A stretch of 64,000 nucleotides of DNA, taken from positions 1 through 64,000 of the forward strand of contig MGWK01000043.1 in assembly GCA_001800975.1 (NCBI GenBank). Reading direction: 5' to 3'. Position numbers and translations under genes: made by a program. Source of the stretch: Flavobacteria bacterium RIFCSPLOWO2_12_FULL_35_11 (GTDB taxonomy: Bacteria; Bacteroidota; Bacteroidia; Flavobacteriales; Flavobacteriaceae). Of this stretch, positions 45,221 through 55,000 are shown in pieces (positions within the stretch are counted from its first letter, which is position 1; every line of letters begins with the position of its first letter). The notes beneath the pieces are model-generated. The model was not told the DNA's origin, made no database searches, and saw only the letters and a program-made list of their open reading frames with translations.

Positions 45221-47674
45221 ATGAGGTTTTTTACACTATTATTACTTTTTCTAATTACATTATCGGCAAAATCACAACAGGTTAAGGTTCTTGATAGGGA
45301 ATCAAATTTTCCAATTCAAAACGTAACCATATATAATGAAAATAGAGATTTGGTTGTTTATACCGATAAAAAAGGGATTGCAGATTTATCCGCTTTTAAA
45401 GAAACTGACGTTATTTCATTCAATCATTTATCTTTCCATGAATTTGAAATTTTAAAAAGGGAGTTGGGCATCATTGAGTTTGTAGTTTACTTAACTAACA
45501 GAGCTGAACAATTGGATGAAATTGTGCTGTCCGCATCAAAAGGAATAGAAACGAGAAGCAGAATTGCCGAAACAATTGCGATTACGGCTAGGGAAGAAAT
45601 AAAAAAATTAGCACCGCAAACTTCAGCAGATTTGTTGGCAAATTTACCCGGCATAAAAGTACAAAAAACCCAATTTGGCGGCGGAAGTCCCGTTTTGCGG
45701 GGAATGGAAGCCAATCGTATTTTATTGGTGGTAGATGGGGTAAGAATGAACAATGCCATTTATAGATCCGGTCATTTGCAAAATTCAATCACGGTTTCTC
45801 CAAACATTATTGAAAGAACTGAGGTTATTTTTGGACCTTCTTCGGTAGTTTATGGTTCCGATGCTTTGGGAGGCGTTATTCATTATTATACCAAAACGCC
45901 AAAAGTGAGTGATAAAAATGAAATACACACCTCCGTTTATTCTCGTTTTAGTTCCGCAAACAATGAGTTTACCAATGAAGGGAATATTGAATTGCGAAAT
46001 AAAAAATGGGCTTCCTTTACCAGTATTTCCCATAGCAAATTTGGGGATTTAAGAATGGGCAAAAACAGAAACCACGGATTTGAGAATTGGGGAAAAATGT
46101 TTGAATATTCCGACAATACAAGCAACTATTATAACGAAAATCCTGTTCAAAATGAAAATCCGGAGATTCAAAAAAATACAGGATACGACCAAACCGATGT
46201 GCTTCAAAAAATTGCAATTCCGCTTTCGGCCAAAACTGATTTAATACTTAACTTCCAATATTCAATTTCTTCAGAGATAAATATATTTGATGACTTAACC
46301 GAGTACTCAGGCAATAAATTAAAGAATGCGGAATCTTATTATGGGCCTCAAAAGAGATTGTTTTTATCATCACAGCTTAAATTGAATCCCGATAAAAAAT
46401 GGCTTCAAAGCGGATCTATAACTGCTGCATTTCAAGATATTGAAGAATCTAGAATGCAAAGGAAATTTTCAAGCTTAGACAAGTCCTTCAGAATTGAAAA
46501 TGTAGATGTATTTAGTTTAAACGGCGATTTTTTTGTGCCATTAACAAAATTGAACAACAGGATATTGTCATATGGCTTTGAAGCAAACCACAATAAAGTT
46601 AATTCCGAATCCTACGGCAAAACCATTGCAGTTCAAGGAAGTAAAGTTGTGGGTTTTACGGATGATTTTAAAGTACAGTCAAGATATCCTGACGGAGGAA
46701 GTACTTATACAAGTTTTGCTTCTTATTTAAATTACCGGCAAGACATCAGTAAAAAATCCACTTTAAATACAGGATTACGTTTCGTAAATACGCATTTAAC
46801 CGCAAATTGGATTGATGACACTTTTTTAACATTACCCGATTCTGATATTTCATTAAATAATACAGCGGTTACAGCAACGGCGGGATATATTTTTAAACCT
46901 TCCGTAAATTGGCAACTAAATAGCGTTATTTCATCGGGATTTAGATCACCAAATATTGATGATGTCGGAAAAATTAGAGAAAAATCCGGAGATGTAACAG
47001 TTCCAAATATTTATTTAAAACCGGAATATGCCTATAGTTTTGAAACCAGTATTTTAAAGTACTTTAACAACAAAAATTTTCAAACAGGAATAAACGTATA
47101 CTACACATTATTGGATAATTACATTACACGAGACTATTTTGAAATAAACAATTCCCCTACAATTTTTTATGATGGAGAAGAAGGCAGGGTTATTGCCAAT
47201 GTGAATAAAAATAACGCCTATATTGTTGGAAGTACCTTCAGTTTTAAAGGAAATTTAAATAAATTATGGTCTACAAAAGGTTCCATAACTTACACAAAAG
47301 GGAAAGCATACGACACCAATTTACCCTTATCGTCAATTCCGCCATTGTTTGGCTCAGCAGAAATTATTTTTGAAAAGGAAAGATTTCAAGCGGGTTTAAG
47401 TTGGAAATTCAATGCAAAAAAAAGGCTGAAAGACTATAATTTAATTGAAGGAATCGATAACTTAGAACAATCTCCTTTTAACCCGGCAACAAATTACTAT
47501 TTTGGAACGCCAAAATGGAATACCTTTAATTTAAATGCCAATTATAAACTCAATCAAAATATCACTTTTTTTGTAAATATTGACAATATTTTGGATGTCC
47601 ATTATAAGGAATTTGCTTCGGCAGTAAATGCATCCGGACGCAATTTATCGGCATCAGTTTTAGTCGGCCTTTAA
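45221..47674 (+). CDS. TonB-dependent receptor (heme/hemoglobin-receptor-like)
   Basis: An 817 aa outer-membrane receptor. Signal peptide about 1-19 (AKSQQ); carboxypeptidase-like regulatory domain about 20-90; plug about 110-225 with SADLLANLPGIKVQKTQFGG, SPVLRGMEANRILLVVDGV and RTEVIFGPSSVVYGSDALGG; then the barrel, with a C-terminal strand ending LSASVLVGL. The plug sequence resembles the hemoglobin/transferrin/lactoferrin-type receptor group, but the ligand cannot be fixed from sequence. No SusD-like or iron-uptake gene is adjacent. Confidence 0.9.
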   Translation: MRFFTLLLLFLITLSAKSQQVKVLDRESNFPIQNVTIYNENRDLVVYTDKKGIADLSAFKETDVISFNHLSFHEFEILKRELGIIEFVVYLTNRAEQLDEIVLSASKGIETRSRIAETIAITAREEIKKLAPQTSADLLANLPGIKVQKTQFGGGSPVLRGMEANRILLVVDGVRMNNAIYRSGHLQNSITVSPNIIERTEVIFGPSSVVYGSDALGGVIHYYTKTPKVSDKNEIHTSVYSRFSSANNEFTNEGNIELRNKKWASFTSISHSKFGDLRMGKNRNHGFENWGKMFEYSDNTSNYYNENPVQNENPEIQKNTGYDQTDVLQKIAIPLSAKTDLILNFQYSISSEINIFDDLTEYSGNKLKNAESYYGPQKRLFLSSQLKLNPDKKWLQSGSITAAFQDIEESRMQRKFSSLDKSFRIENVDVFSLNGDFFVPLTKLNNRILSYGFEANHNKVNSESYGKTIAVQGSKVVGFTDDFKVQSRYPDGGSTYTSFASYLNYRQDISKKSTLNTGLRFVNTHLTANWIDDTFLTLPDSDISLNNTAVTATAGYIFKPSVNWQLNSVISSGFRSPNIDDVGKIREKSGDVTVPNIYLKPEYAYSFETSILKYFNNKNFQTGINVYYTLLDNYITRDYFEINNSPTIFYDGEEGRVIANVNKNNAYIVGSTFSFKGNLNKLWSTKGSITYTKGKAYDTNLPLSSIPPLFGSAEIIFEKERFQAGLSWKFNAKKRLKDYNLIEGIDNLEQSPFNPATNYYFGTPKWNTFNLNANYKLNQNITFFVNIDNILDVHYKEFASAVNASGRNLSASVLVGL

Positions 47675-47741
47675 TTTAATTGCCTAAAAATATAGAAGTT
47701 GAATAAATATTTAATATATTTATTTATTCTAAAAAGCTACT

Positions 47742-47822
47742 ATGAAAAGACAATTGCTATTTACTTCGAAATCCTTAACTATAAGGCGATTTTTTTTATT
47801 TTTTATTTTTTTGAATTCATAA
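47742..47822 (+). pseudogene. Orphan signal-peptide-like ORF, possible remnant upstream of paralogue B
   Basis: A 26-codon ORF with a basic start and a strongly hydrophobic core (RRFFLFFIFLNS), cut by TAA. The next codons in frame read AQTLLF, the usual context just after a Bacteroidetes signal cleavage site. It looks like a leader interrupted by a stop, left from a decayed secreted-protein gene. It is short, so chance cannot be excluded. Confidence 0.3.
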
Positions 47823-47954
47823 GCGCAAACATTACTTTTTAATGTTGTCTTATCTATGAATTTCTATGCCATAAATTTTGCATCCCCTGCGAAATAAACC
47901 GTCAAATAAATTTTTTGTTTGATTTTTTCTATTCCACAAATTAAAATGCACACT

Positions 47955-50900
47955 ATGAAAAAAACAAGAAATTTTTTGCTTTTATATTTATTTGTCATTC
48001 CCGGGTTTTCACAAACCACAACAATAACTGAAACTTTTGAGAAGTTATTTTCCCATAAAAAAAGTCGGACAATCAGGGTGGCTAAAATTGAAGATGAAAA
48101 ATCGTTAAATATTGCAGAAGTACTTTTTTTCGACAGAGATGGCGATAGTATTTTCAACCATATTGATATTGATGACGACAATGATGGCATTACAGATGTT
48201 GATGAAGAATTTTTTTGCAGAAATTCTCCAATTGCAAGTTTAGGAACTTTTTGTGATACAGACAATGATGGCGTTCCAGATGTTTTTGATTTGGATAGCG
48301 ACAACGATGGCATTCCTGATGTTGTTGAAGCAGGCCTTGGAAATTTGAGTAACGGAACAGGCCGGATAGCCGCAACTTGGGTAGACACCAATGGAAATGG
48401 TATGTATGATGCAGCAGAAACAAACACCCTTAGCGATACCGATGGAGACGGCGTTCCAAACTATTCGGATTTAGACAGTGACAATGACAGCATTTTTGAT
48501 GTGGATGAATCCGGCTCAGGAAACACGAATGCTTTTGAGATATATGAAAATGGGGATGGAGATATCAATGGTGACGGGGTTGGTGATGGACCAGATACCG
48601 ATTATTCTCGAGAAAATGATGTGAATTCAGACGGTATTTCAGAATATTATACTGATGGAATATTAGATGTTTATGATTATTTCGAAGGAGTTGATTTTGC
48701 AACTTCTTATGGAAACAGCAGTCAAGGAACAAGTCCGCTTTTTGTTAAAGATACAGATAGTGATGGAGTTCCGGACTATATGGATCTAACTTCTGAGAAC
48801 TCCATATTTGATATTTCTGGAACTTTATATGCCAATTTCGATGCAAATAGCGATGGTTCAATTGATGGCAGCATAGATATTGATCACGATGGAATATTGG
48901 ATGCTTTTGACACCAACACAACTGTTTTTGGCTCGCCAAGAGATTTAAACCAAAAATTGCAGTTGTATTTTGACGGCAGAAACGATTATATAGAAGAAGA
49001 CAATGGAATAAATATTGTGAACGGCCTGGCAGAAGCAACCATGATGGCCTGGATAAAATTAGACCCAAATTTTATGGAGCACGGAGCAATAATGGGACAA
49101 ACTAATTTTTGGATGCGTGTTAACGGCACAAAAAGGTTAAGAGTTGAAGTTCAGGACCAATATTCTATTTTGGCAGCAGAATCAACAGCGCTATCTTTAA
49201 ATAAATGGACTCATATAGCCGTGGTTTATGACGGATCAAATACAGTACAAAAAGTTAAATTATACATAAATGGGGAAAAAGTTGAAAGCTCAAATCCGGC
49301 AGGAATAGGATCCGTTATTGAGACAACAAGCACAAACACTAAATTTAGGATTGGAAGAAACCCATCAAATACCGATATTACTAACACAACTGCCGAATTG
49401 TTTAAAGGTGAAATGGATGAAGTAAGGGTTTTTAACAAAGCTTTAACCGATGACGAACTTAAAAAAATGGTATATCAGGAGCTTGACGAAGTAAACGGAT
49501 TTAACAGAGGTGTTGTAATTCAAAGGGATATTTCCCCAACAATTGGCACTAATTTGGTGAGATATTATAGAATGGATGTATATAAAGATGATATCGTTGA
49601 CAATTTAACAACGCCAACTTTAGATGTTGGTTCAGGGGCAAAAATGTATAACTTCAAAAATATTTATCCGCAAACGGCTCCATTGCCTTATGAAACAAAG
49701 GCTGATGGTGATTGGTCTAATGTCGCAAGTTGGTTGCATGGCGATGTTTGGGATATTGCTTCCGAAGCAACAAATAATGATTGGACCATTGTGCAAGTGA
49801 AAAACAACATAACAACTTCAAACAGCCATAACACATCAGGGCTTATAATTGAAAAGGACAAAAAATTAACGATTAAAGCGAGCCAGGAATTAAAAAATAC
49901 GTGGTACTTGGAATTGGACGGCGCCATAGATTTGGAAGGTGAATCACAGCTGGTGCAAACCGAAGGCAGTATTTTAGACCAAGATAGTGGAGGATTTATT
50001 GAACGCGACCAACAAGGCACCGCAAACAGTTTTAATTACAATTATTGGTCGTCTTCCGTTGGGACAATAACGCTAGATGGCGTTAACCAAAAAGGAAGCG
50101 GCGACGCAAGCTCCAATGAAAGTTATACTTTAAAAAATATTTTGATGGACGGTACAGTCGCCAGTGAAGCTAATAAATATGGCGTAATTAATTTTCAGCC
50201 GGCATATTGGGCGGCAGATTCTGGCATCACCAAACCAATCTTCATCAGTTCCTATTGGCTCTATACTTTTGATGGGACAGACAATAATTATGGCGCTTGG
50301 AAACCAATTAATGAAAACACACCACTATTAGCCGGTGAAGGCTATACCATGAAAGGAACTTCCGGAGGCGTGCCAATCACAAGCCAACAAAATTATGTTT
50401 TTAAAGGAAAACCAAATAATGGAGATTTTACCTTGCCGATTGCAGCAGGAAATAATAGACTTATTGGGAATCCTTACCCATCAGCAATGGACGCCAATAA
50501 ATTTATTGATGACAATATTAAAGATGGAGGAAGCAATACTGAAGGAAATATTTTTAATGGCGCTTTGTATTTTTGGGACCATTTCGGAGAAAAAAATTCA
50601 CATTATTTAGCGGCCTATGTTGGTGGTTATGCAACCTATACTAAAATGGGTGGCGCAAGGGCTTATTCAAATGATGGACGAATAAATAATAATGGAAGCC
50701 ATGGCGACAAAAGACCAGGACAATTCATCCCTGTTGGACAAGGATTTTTTGTCATTGCCGTAACGGATACCTTGAGAAACTCCTTGAGAGAGCAAATAAT
50801 AATCAAAGGCGGAAAGATTGTTTTTAAAAACAGCCAGCGCATATTTATGCCAGAATCAACTAGCAATTCCGTTTTTATGAAAGGCGTGGGTGAAAAATCA

Positions 50901-51656
50901 GCAAATACTTCTGGGGAGAAAGCAAAAGATACTCTGGAAAACATCGATAAAAGACCCAAAATCTGGCTACAATTTGATTCTCCGGCAGGGTATCATCGGC
51001 AGTTATTGGTGGGTGTTGACGAAAACGCCTCCAATTTTTTCGATTTGGGTTACGATGCGCCCATTGCCGATATTGGCAAAGAAGATATGTTCTGGACTTT
51101 TGACGGCGGTAAATTTGTGATTCAGGCCGTAAACAATTTCAGCACCGACCAGGAATTGCCGTTTGGAATGAAGTTAAGCAAAGCGGGATTGGCACGCATT
51201 AAAATTGAGGAACAACAACATGTGGATGAAAATATTTCAGTTCATATAAAAGACAAATTAACAGGGGTAGTGCATAACATTTCACGCAAACCTTTTGAAA
51301 TTAATTTGGAACCAGGAAACTACCTCGACAGGTTTTCACTAACCTTTAAAATGTATAAATTGGTAGAAGAAGATGTAAATGCCGAAATTTTGCTGGCGTC
51401 AGAATCGCCACCAATTATTGAAGGGTTACACATCTTTATGGACAACGCCATTGGAGAACTTCAAATAAAAAATAACAACGGTGATGAAATAACCGGCATC
51501 ACACTATACAATTATTTGGGACAAACCCTTAAAACTTGGAATACAAACCTTAACAGAAGGACAATTTCATTGCCTATAAATATGGCAACGGGCGTTTATT
51601 TTGTCCGGATAAGCACCAAAAACAACATGAATGTAAAGAAAATTGTGAAACTGTAA
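47955..51656 (+). CDS. T9SS-secreted LamG protein with calcium-binding repeats, paralogue B (1233 aa)
   Basis: The start ATG 47955 gives the signal MKKTRNFLLLYLFVIPGFSQ; the longer frame from 47919 adds no leader. Residues about 55-315 contain repeated Asp-rich loops of the thrombospondin type 3 kind (DRDGDS, DDDNDGITDVDE, DTDNDGVPDVFDLDSDNDG), expected to bind Ca2+. LamG domain about 335-495 (YFDGRNDYIEEDNG, KGEMDEVRVFNKALTDDEL). From about 572 the shared C-terminal module: APLPYETKADG, GESQLVQTEGSILDQ, YNYWSSSVG, IGNPYPSAMDANKFI, LYFWDHFG, GGYATYTKMGG, FKNSQRIF. T9SS sorting domain in the last 75 residues with LYNYLGQTLKTWN. Likely a surface or secreted adhesin-like protein. Confidence 0.87.
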   Translation: MKKTRNFLLLYLFVIPGFSQTTTITETFEKLFSHKKSRTIRVAKIEDEKSLNIAEVLFFDRDGDSIFNHIDIDDDNDGITDVDEEFFCRNSPIASLGTFCDTDNDGVPDVFDLDSDNDGIPDVVEAGLGNLSNGTGRIAATWVDTNGNGMYDAAETNTLSDTDGDGVPNYSDLDSDNDSIFDVDESGSGNTNAFEIYENGDGDINGDGVGDGPDTDYSRENDVNSDGISEYYTDGILDVYDYFEGVDFATSYGNSSQGTSPLFVKDTDSDGVPDYMDLTSENSIFDISGTLYANFDANSDGSIDGSIDIDHDGILDAFDTNTTVFGSPRDLNQKLQLYFDGRNDYIEEDNGINIVNGLAEATMMAWIKLDPNFMEHGAIMGQTNFWMRVNGTKRLRVEVQDQYSILAAESTALSLNKWTHIAVVYDGSNTVQKVKLYINGEKVESSNPAGIGSVIETTSTNTKFRIGRNPSNTDITNTTAELFKGEMDEVRVFNKALTDDELKKMVYQELDEVNGFNRGVVIQRDISPTIGTNLVRYYRMDVYKDDIVDNLTTPTLDVGSGAKMYNFKNIYPQTAPLPYETKADGDWSNVASWLHGDVWDIASEATNNDWTIVQVKNNITTSNSHNTSGLIIEKDKKLTIKASQELKNTWYLELDGAIDLEGESQLVQTEGSILDQDSGGFIERDQQGTANSFNYNYWSSSVGTITLDGVNQKGSGDASSNESYTLKNILMDGTVASEANKYGVINFQPAYWAADSGITKPIFISSYWLYTFDGTDNNYGAWKPINENTPLLAGEGYTMKGTSGGVPITSQQNYVFKGKPNNGDFTLPIAAGNNRLIGNPYPSAMDANKFIDDNIKDGGSNTEGNIFNGALYFWDHFGEKNSHYLAAYVGGYATYTKMGGARAYSNDGRINNNGSHGDKRPGQFIPVGQGFFVIAVTDTLRNSLREQIIIKGGKIVFKNSQRIFMPESTSNSVFMKGVGEKSANTSGEKAKDTLENIDKRPKIWLQFDSPAGYHRQLLVGVDENASNFFDLGYDAPIADIGKEDMFWTFDGGKFVIQAVNNFSTDQELPFGMKLSKAGLARIKIEEQQHVDENISVHIKDKLTGVVHNISRKPFEINLEPGNYLDRFSLTFKMYKLVEEDVNAEILLASESPPIIEGLHIFMDNAIGELQIKNNNGDEITGITLYNYLGQTLKTWNTNLNRRTISLPINMATGVYFVRISTKNNMNVKKIVKL

Positions 51657-52067
51657 AGCATTCTTAATAACTGATTAAATCCTGACCAATTTCAGTTAAA
51701 AGAATTGCGCGGAATTTATTCAAAAAAATGTTGGGATCTTTAATGTGCAAAATAGGCGAATTATACCATTTGTTTAATTAAACTTACCGTATATGTTTAA
51801 AATAAACCCATTCATTGGTTTTTTATGAATGAATATTAGGAGGTTAATCATTTTAGTGTTAACTTCGTAAGTTCAAAACCCCCATCATATGAAAATACAA
51901 TTACTCTTAATTTTATCGCCTCTTTTTTTTCAGCCAATTTTTAGAAAATATAGCTAAATTAGGCCGTATTGCGCCCTATAATTCTTTTTGAAATTCGAAT
52001 AATTTCAAAAAGAAGCACCTACAAATTTTATTGAATTTTTTAGTTAACAACACAATCCCTCTGTGTT
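51657..52067. other. Intergenic region between paralogues B and C with an orphan leader-like ORF
   Basis: 411 bp without a full gene. At 51889-51957 a 22-codon ORF (MKIQLLLILSPLFFQPIF and four more residues, then TAA) has the make-up of a signal peptide. A weak inverted repeat, AATTCGAATAATTTC with flanking TTTGAAATT, lies near 51985-52010. I see no other structure. Confidence 0.3.
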
Positions 52068-55000
52068 ATGAAAAAAATAATTACCCTGCTGTTTATCTGT
52101 GGTTTGTCAACATGGATGTTTTCTTTAACTACAAGTGCAAATGATCATTTTGAATCGGGAATTCAAGGCTGGTCAACTAACAGTTTAGATTCCGATGAGA
52201 ATTCAAGCGCCACTTACAACTTGCACGGAGAAAAAATTTATTTTTCCGACAATCTTTCCTTTTTAAATTATTTATGGGAAGATACTAAAACTGCTGAAGC
52301 TGGTTTTAAAAAAGTATTTGAAAAAGTTAATGCGGTTATTTTAAAAGAAAATATTGTTGAGGGCGAAATAGAAGTGGCTTTGAAAAATGATGTGGCGTTT
52401 ACAATTGGTTGTCCTGCACCTATAGTCGTAAACAATAATTTAGGTAAATGTTCCGCAATTGTAATTTATGCTAAGCCAACATCAAGTGCTGGCAACACGG
52501 TTACTCAAACTGCAGGCTTACCCTCTGGTTCAGCGTTTCCTGTTGGGGTAACCACCAATATATTTGAAGAAAAAGACGATCAGAGTGGCGATATTATTGG
52601 CAGTTGTAGTTTTACCGTAACGGTAAATGACACCCAAGCACCAACGATAAGTTGTGTTGGAAATAAAACAAAATCAGCTGAGATAGGAAAATGCTATTAC
52701 ACGGTAGTTGGAACAGAATTTAATCCAACAGTGAGTGGTGACAATTGTGGAGTTGCCTCGGTAACCAATGACTTTAATGCAAGTTCAACTTTGGCAGGAG
52801 CACAAATACCAAATGGAACAATAATTAAGTGGACAGTTACAGATACAGCAGGTTTAAGTGGCGTTTGTAGTTTTACCGTAACGGTAAATGACACCCAAGC
52901 ACCAACAATACCTGTTTTACCAGACTTAATTAGCAGCTGTTCTTTTACTGTCCCAGTGCCTACAACCACCGATAATTGTGGCGGTATTGTTACGGTTACC
53001 ACAAGCACTACCGATTTAAGATTTGATGCCTCGGGGTCAATTTTTTGGACTTTTAAAGATGCTTCAGGAAATTCCACTGCACCAGTTGAACAAAAAGTTA
53101 TCATTAATGATGTTGCTCCTGTGCCAGTTATTGCAACATTACCAACTCAAACCATTACTGGCTGTCAAATTTTAAGTATTTCAGAATTAACAATTCCAAA
53201 AGCTATAGATCAATGTGATGGTGAAATTCTTGGAACATTAAGTCCAGGTTTCGTATTTCCGTTTTCTTTTTATGGAACCAATACTATTGAATGGGAATTT
53301 ATTGATAGCAAAGGTAATAAATCATTACAAACACAAGATATTACACTTATTCCACCTAATATTAATGGAGGAACTATATCAGGGACTTTTAATTCTACCG
53401 TTTTTTCAGATCAAATTGATATTTCTTCATGTGATACCGCAATTTCTATAGCATTGAATTTGGTGGGTGAAATAGGGACTATTATTCAGTGGGAGAAATT
53501 TGCAGTTAATCAAAGTGTTTGGGAAGTGATTCCAAATACCAATACCAAAGATAATTATATCGCATCATTTGGAGTAAGCGCATTGATATCTACCTATTAT
53601 AGAGTGTTGGTTCAAGTGGGAACTTGCACCGAGTATTCCAATAATTTCTATATTAGAGCGCTCCCCGCTGGATCAGCTCCAACTGTTGAAAGTTTAGATC
53701 CCGATGATAAATATTGTTTAGGAGAATCTGTAAATCTTGTTGCAATAAGTACTTATATAGCTACGCAAGAAACAATACCTAATTCGTCAGGAGATTTTAA
53801 TCAAGGGCAACTAAATACGCAAGATCCCGATTCTTGGCTTGTTGATGACAACCCAGGTGGATTTACTGCTGGCGGAAATGCAACGAAGCCTAGAAATTGG
53901 TCTGCAACAAATGATCATCCTTTTGGAGGTATTATTTATGATAGTCAAGAAGGTAAGTTTAGTATAGCTTATGGAGATTATGGTTCTAGTCAATACAAGG
54001 GAAAAAACCCAACAACTTTGGAAAGTCCAATTATGGATTTATCAAATGCGTTATCAGCAAGCCTAGATTTTGATCAAGCTTATTATTTTTCAACCAATGA
54101 TTATGCAAATATTGAAATATCAATTGATGGTGGAGTAACATATGTTCCATTAAGAGAAATGCATGTTGCTGGAAGTCCAAGTACAAATTGGTATACTGCA
54201 GGAACTGCCGCATCATATGTTGGTTCAGACGCCACTCATTATAATTTTGATACAGACAATACATCCATTTCTCTTGAGGCTTATTTAGGCCAAAGCAATG
54301 TTCGAATTAGATGGTCATTTACAGGAACTAGTGATCAAAGTGTATGGGCAATGGATAATATTTTTGTTAATAAAGAGGTTTTTGTTAATACTGAATTGGA
54401 GTTGACAAATGGTATTGGAGATCCTGATGTCCTTCCAATTATAGTTGGACAAACAGATGTAGCGTTTAGTTTTACAGCTGATACTCCCGGGGTTCATGAA
54501 TATGGAGGTACGGCGTTAATAAATGGTTGCAGGACGTACAGTGCAGAGGGTACAGTTTTAATTAATATTTCCGTGTCCAATTCTTATGCTGGTAAAAACA
54601 TTGAATTTACACCTGCCGAATGTGGTCAAAACACGGTGCAGTTAAATGCCTATGACAATTTTATTTCGGCGAATGCCAATGCTGCTAAAGGAGCATATAT
54701 TGCACCGCCCGGTTGTACAGCATGTGACGATCCCGGAACTGAAGATCCAGGAGAATGGTCCTGGGTAAGACAAGGGACTACAACCTCTTGCATACCCGTA
54801 TTTTTTTCTGATCGAAATGATCCTGACGCAACCTTTACTGGAGGAGCAGGAACCTATACCTTGACTTGGACTGTTAATGGATGTTCAAGCGATATAACGG
54901 TAACAATTACTGATTGTAGTGAAGTTAATTTTGATGGCGTTGATGATTATGTCGATTTTAATAATAATTATAACTTAAATGGGGATTTTAGTTTGGAAGT

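Noticed and set aside
47864-48427. A 187-codon open frame on the minus strand.
   Set aside because: It lies opposite the Asp-rich calcium-binding repeats of paralogue B; the repetitive GAT/GAC codons keep the complementary frame open. Ser/Pro-rich composition with no family resemblance.
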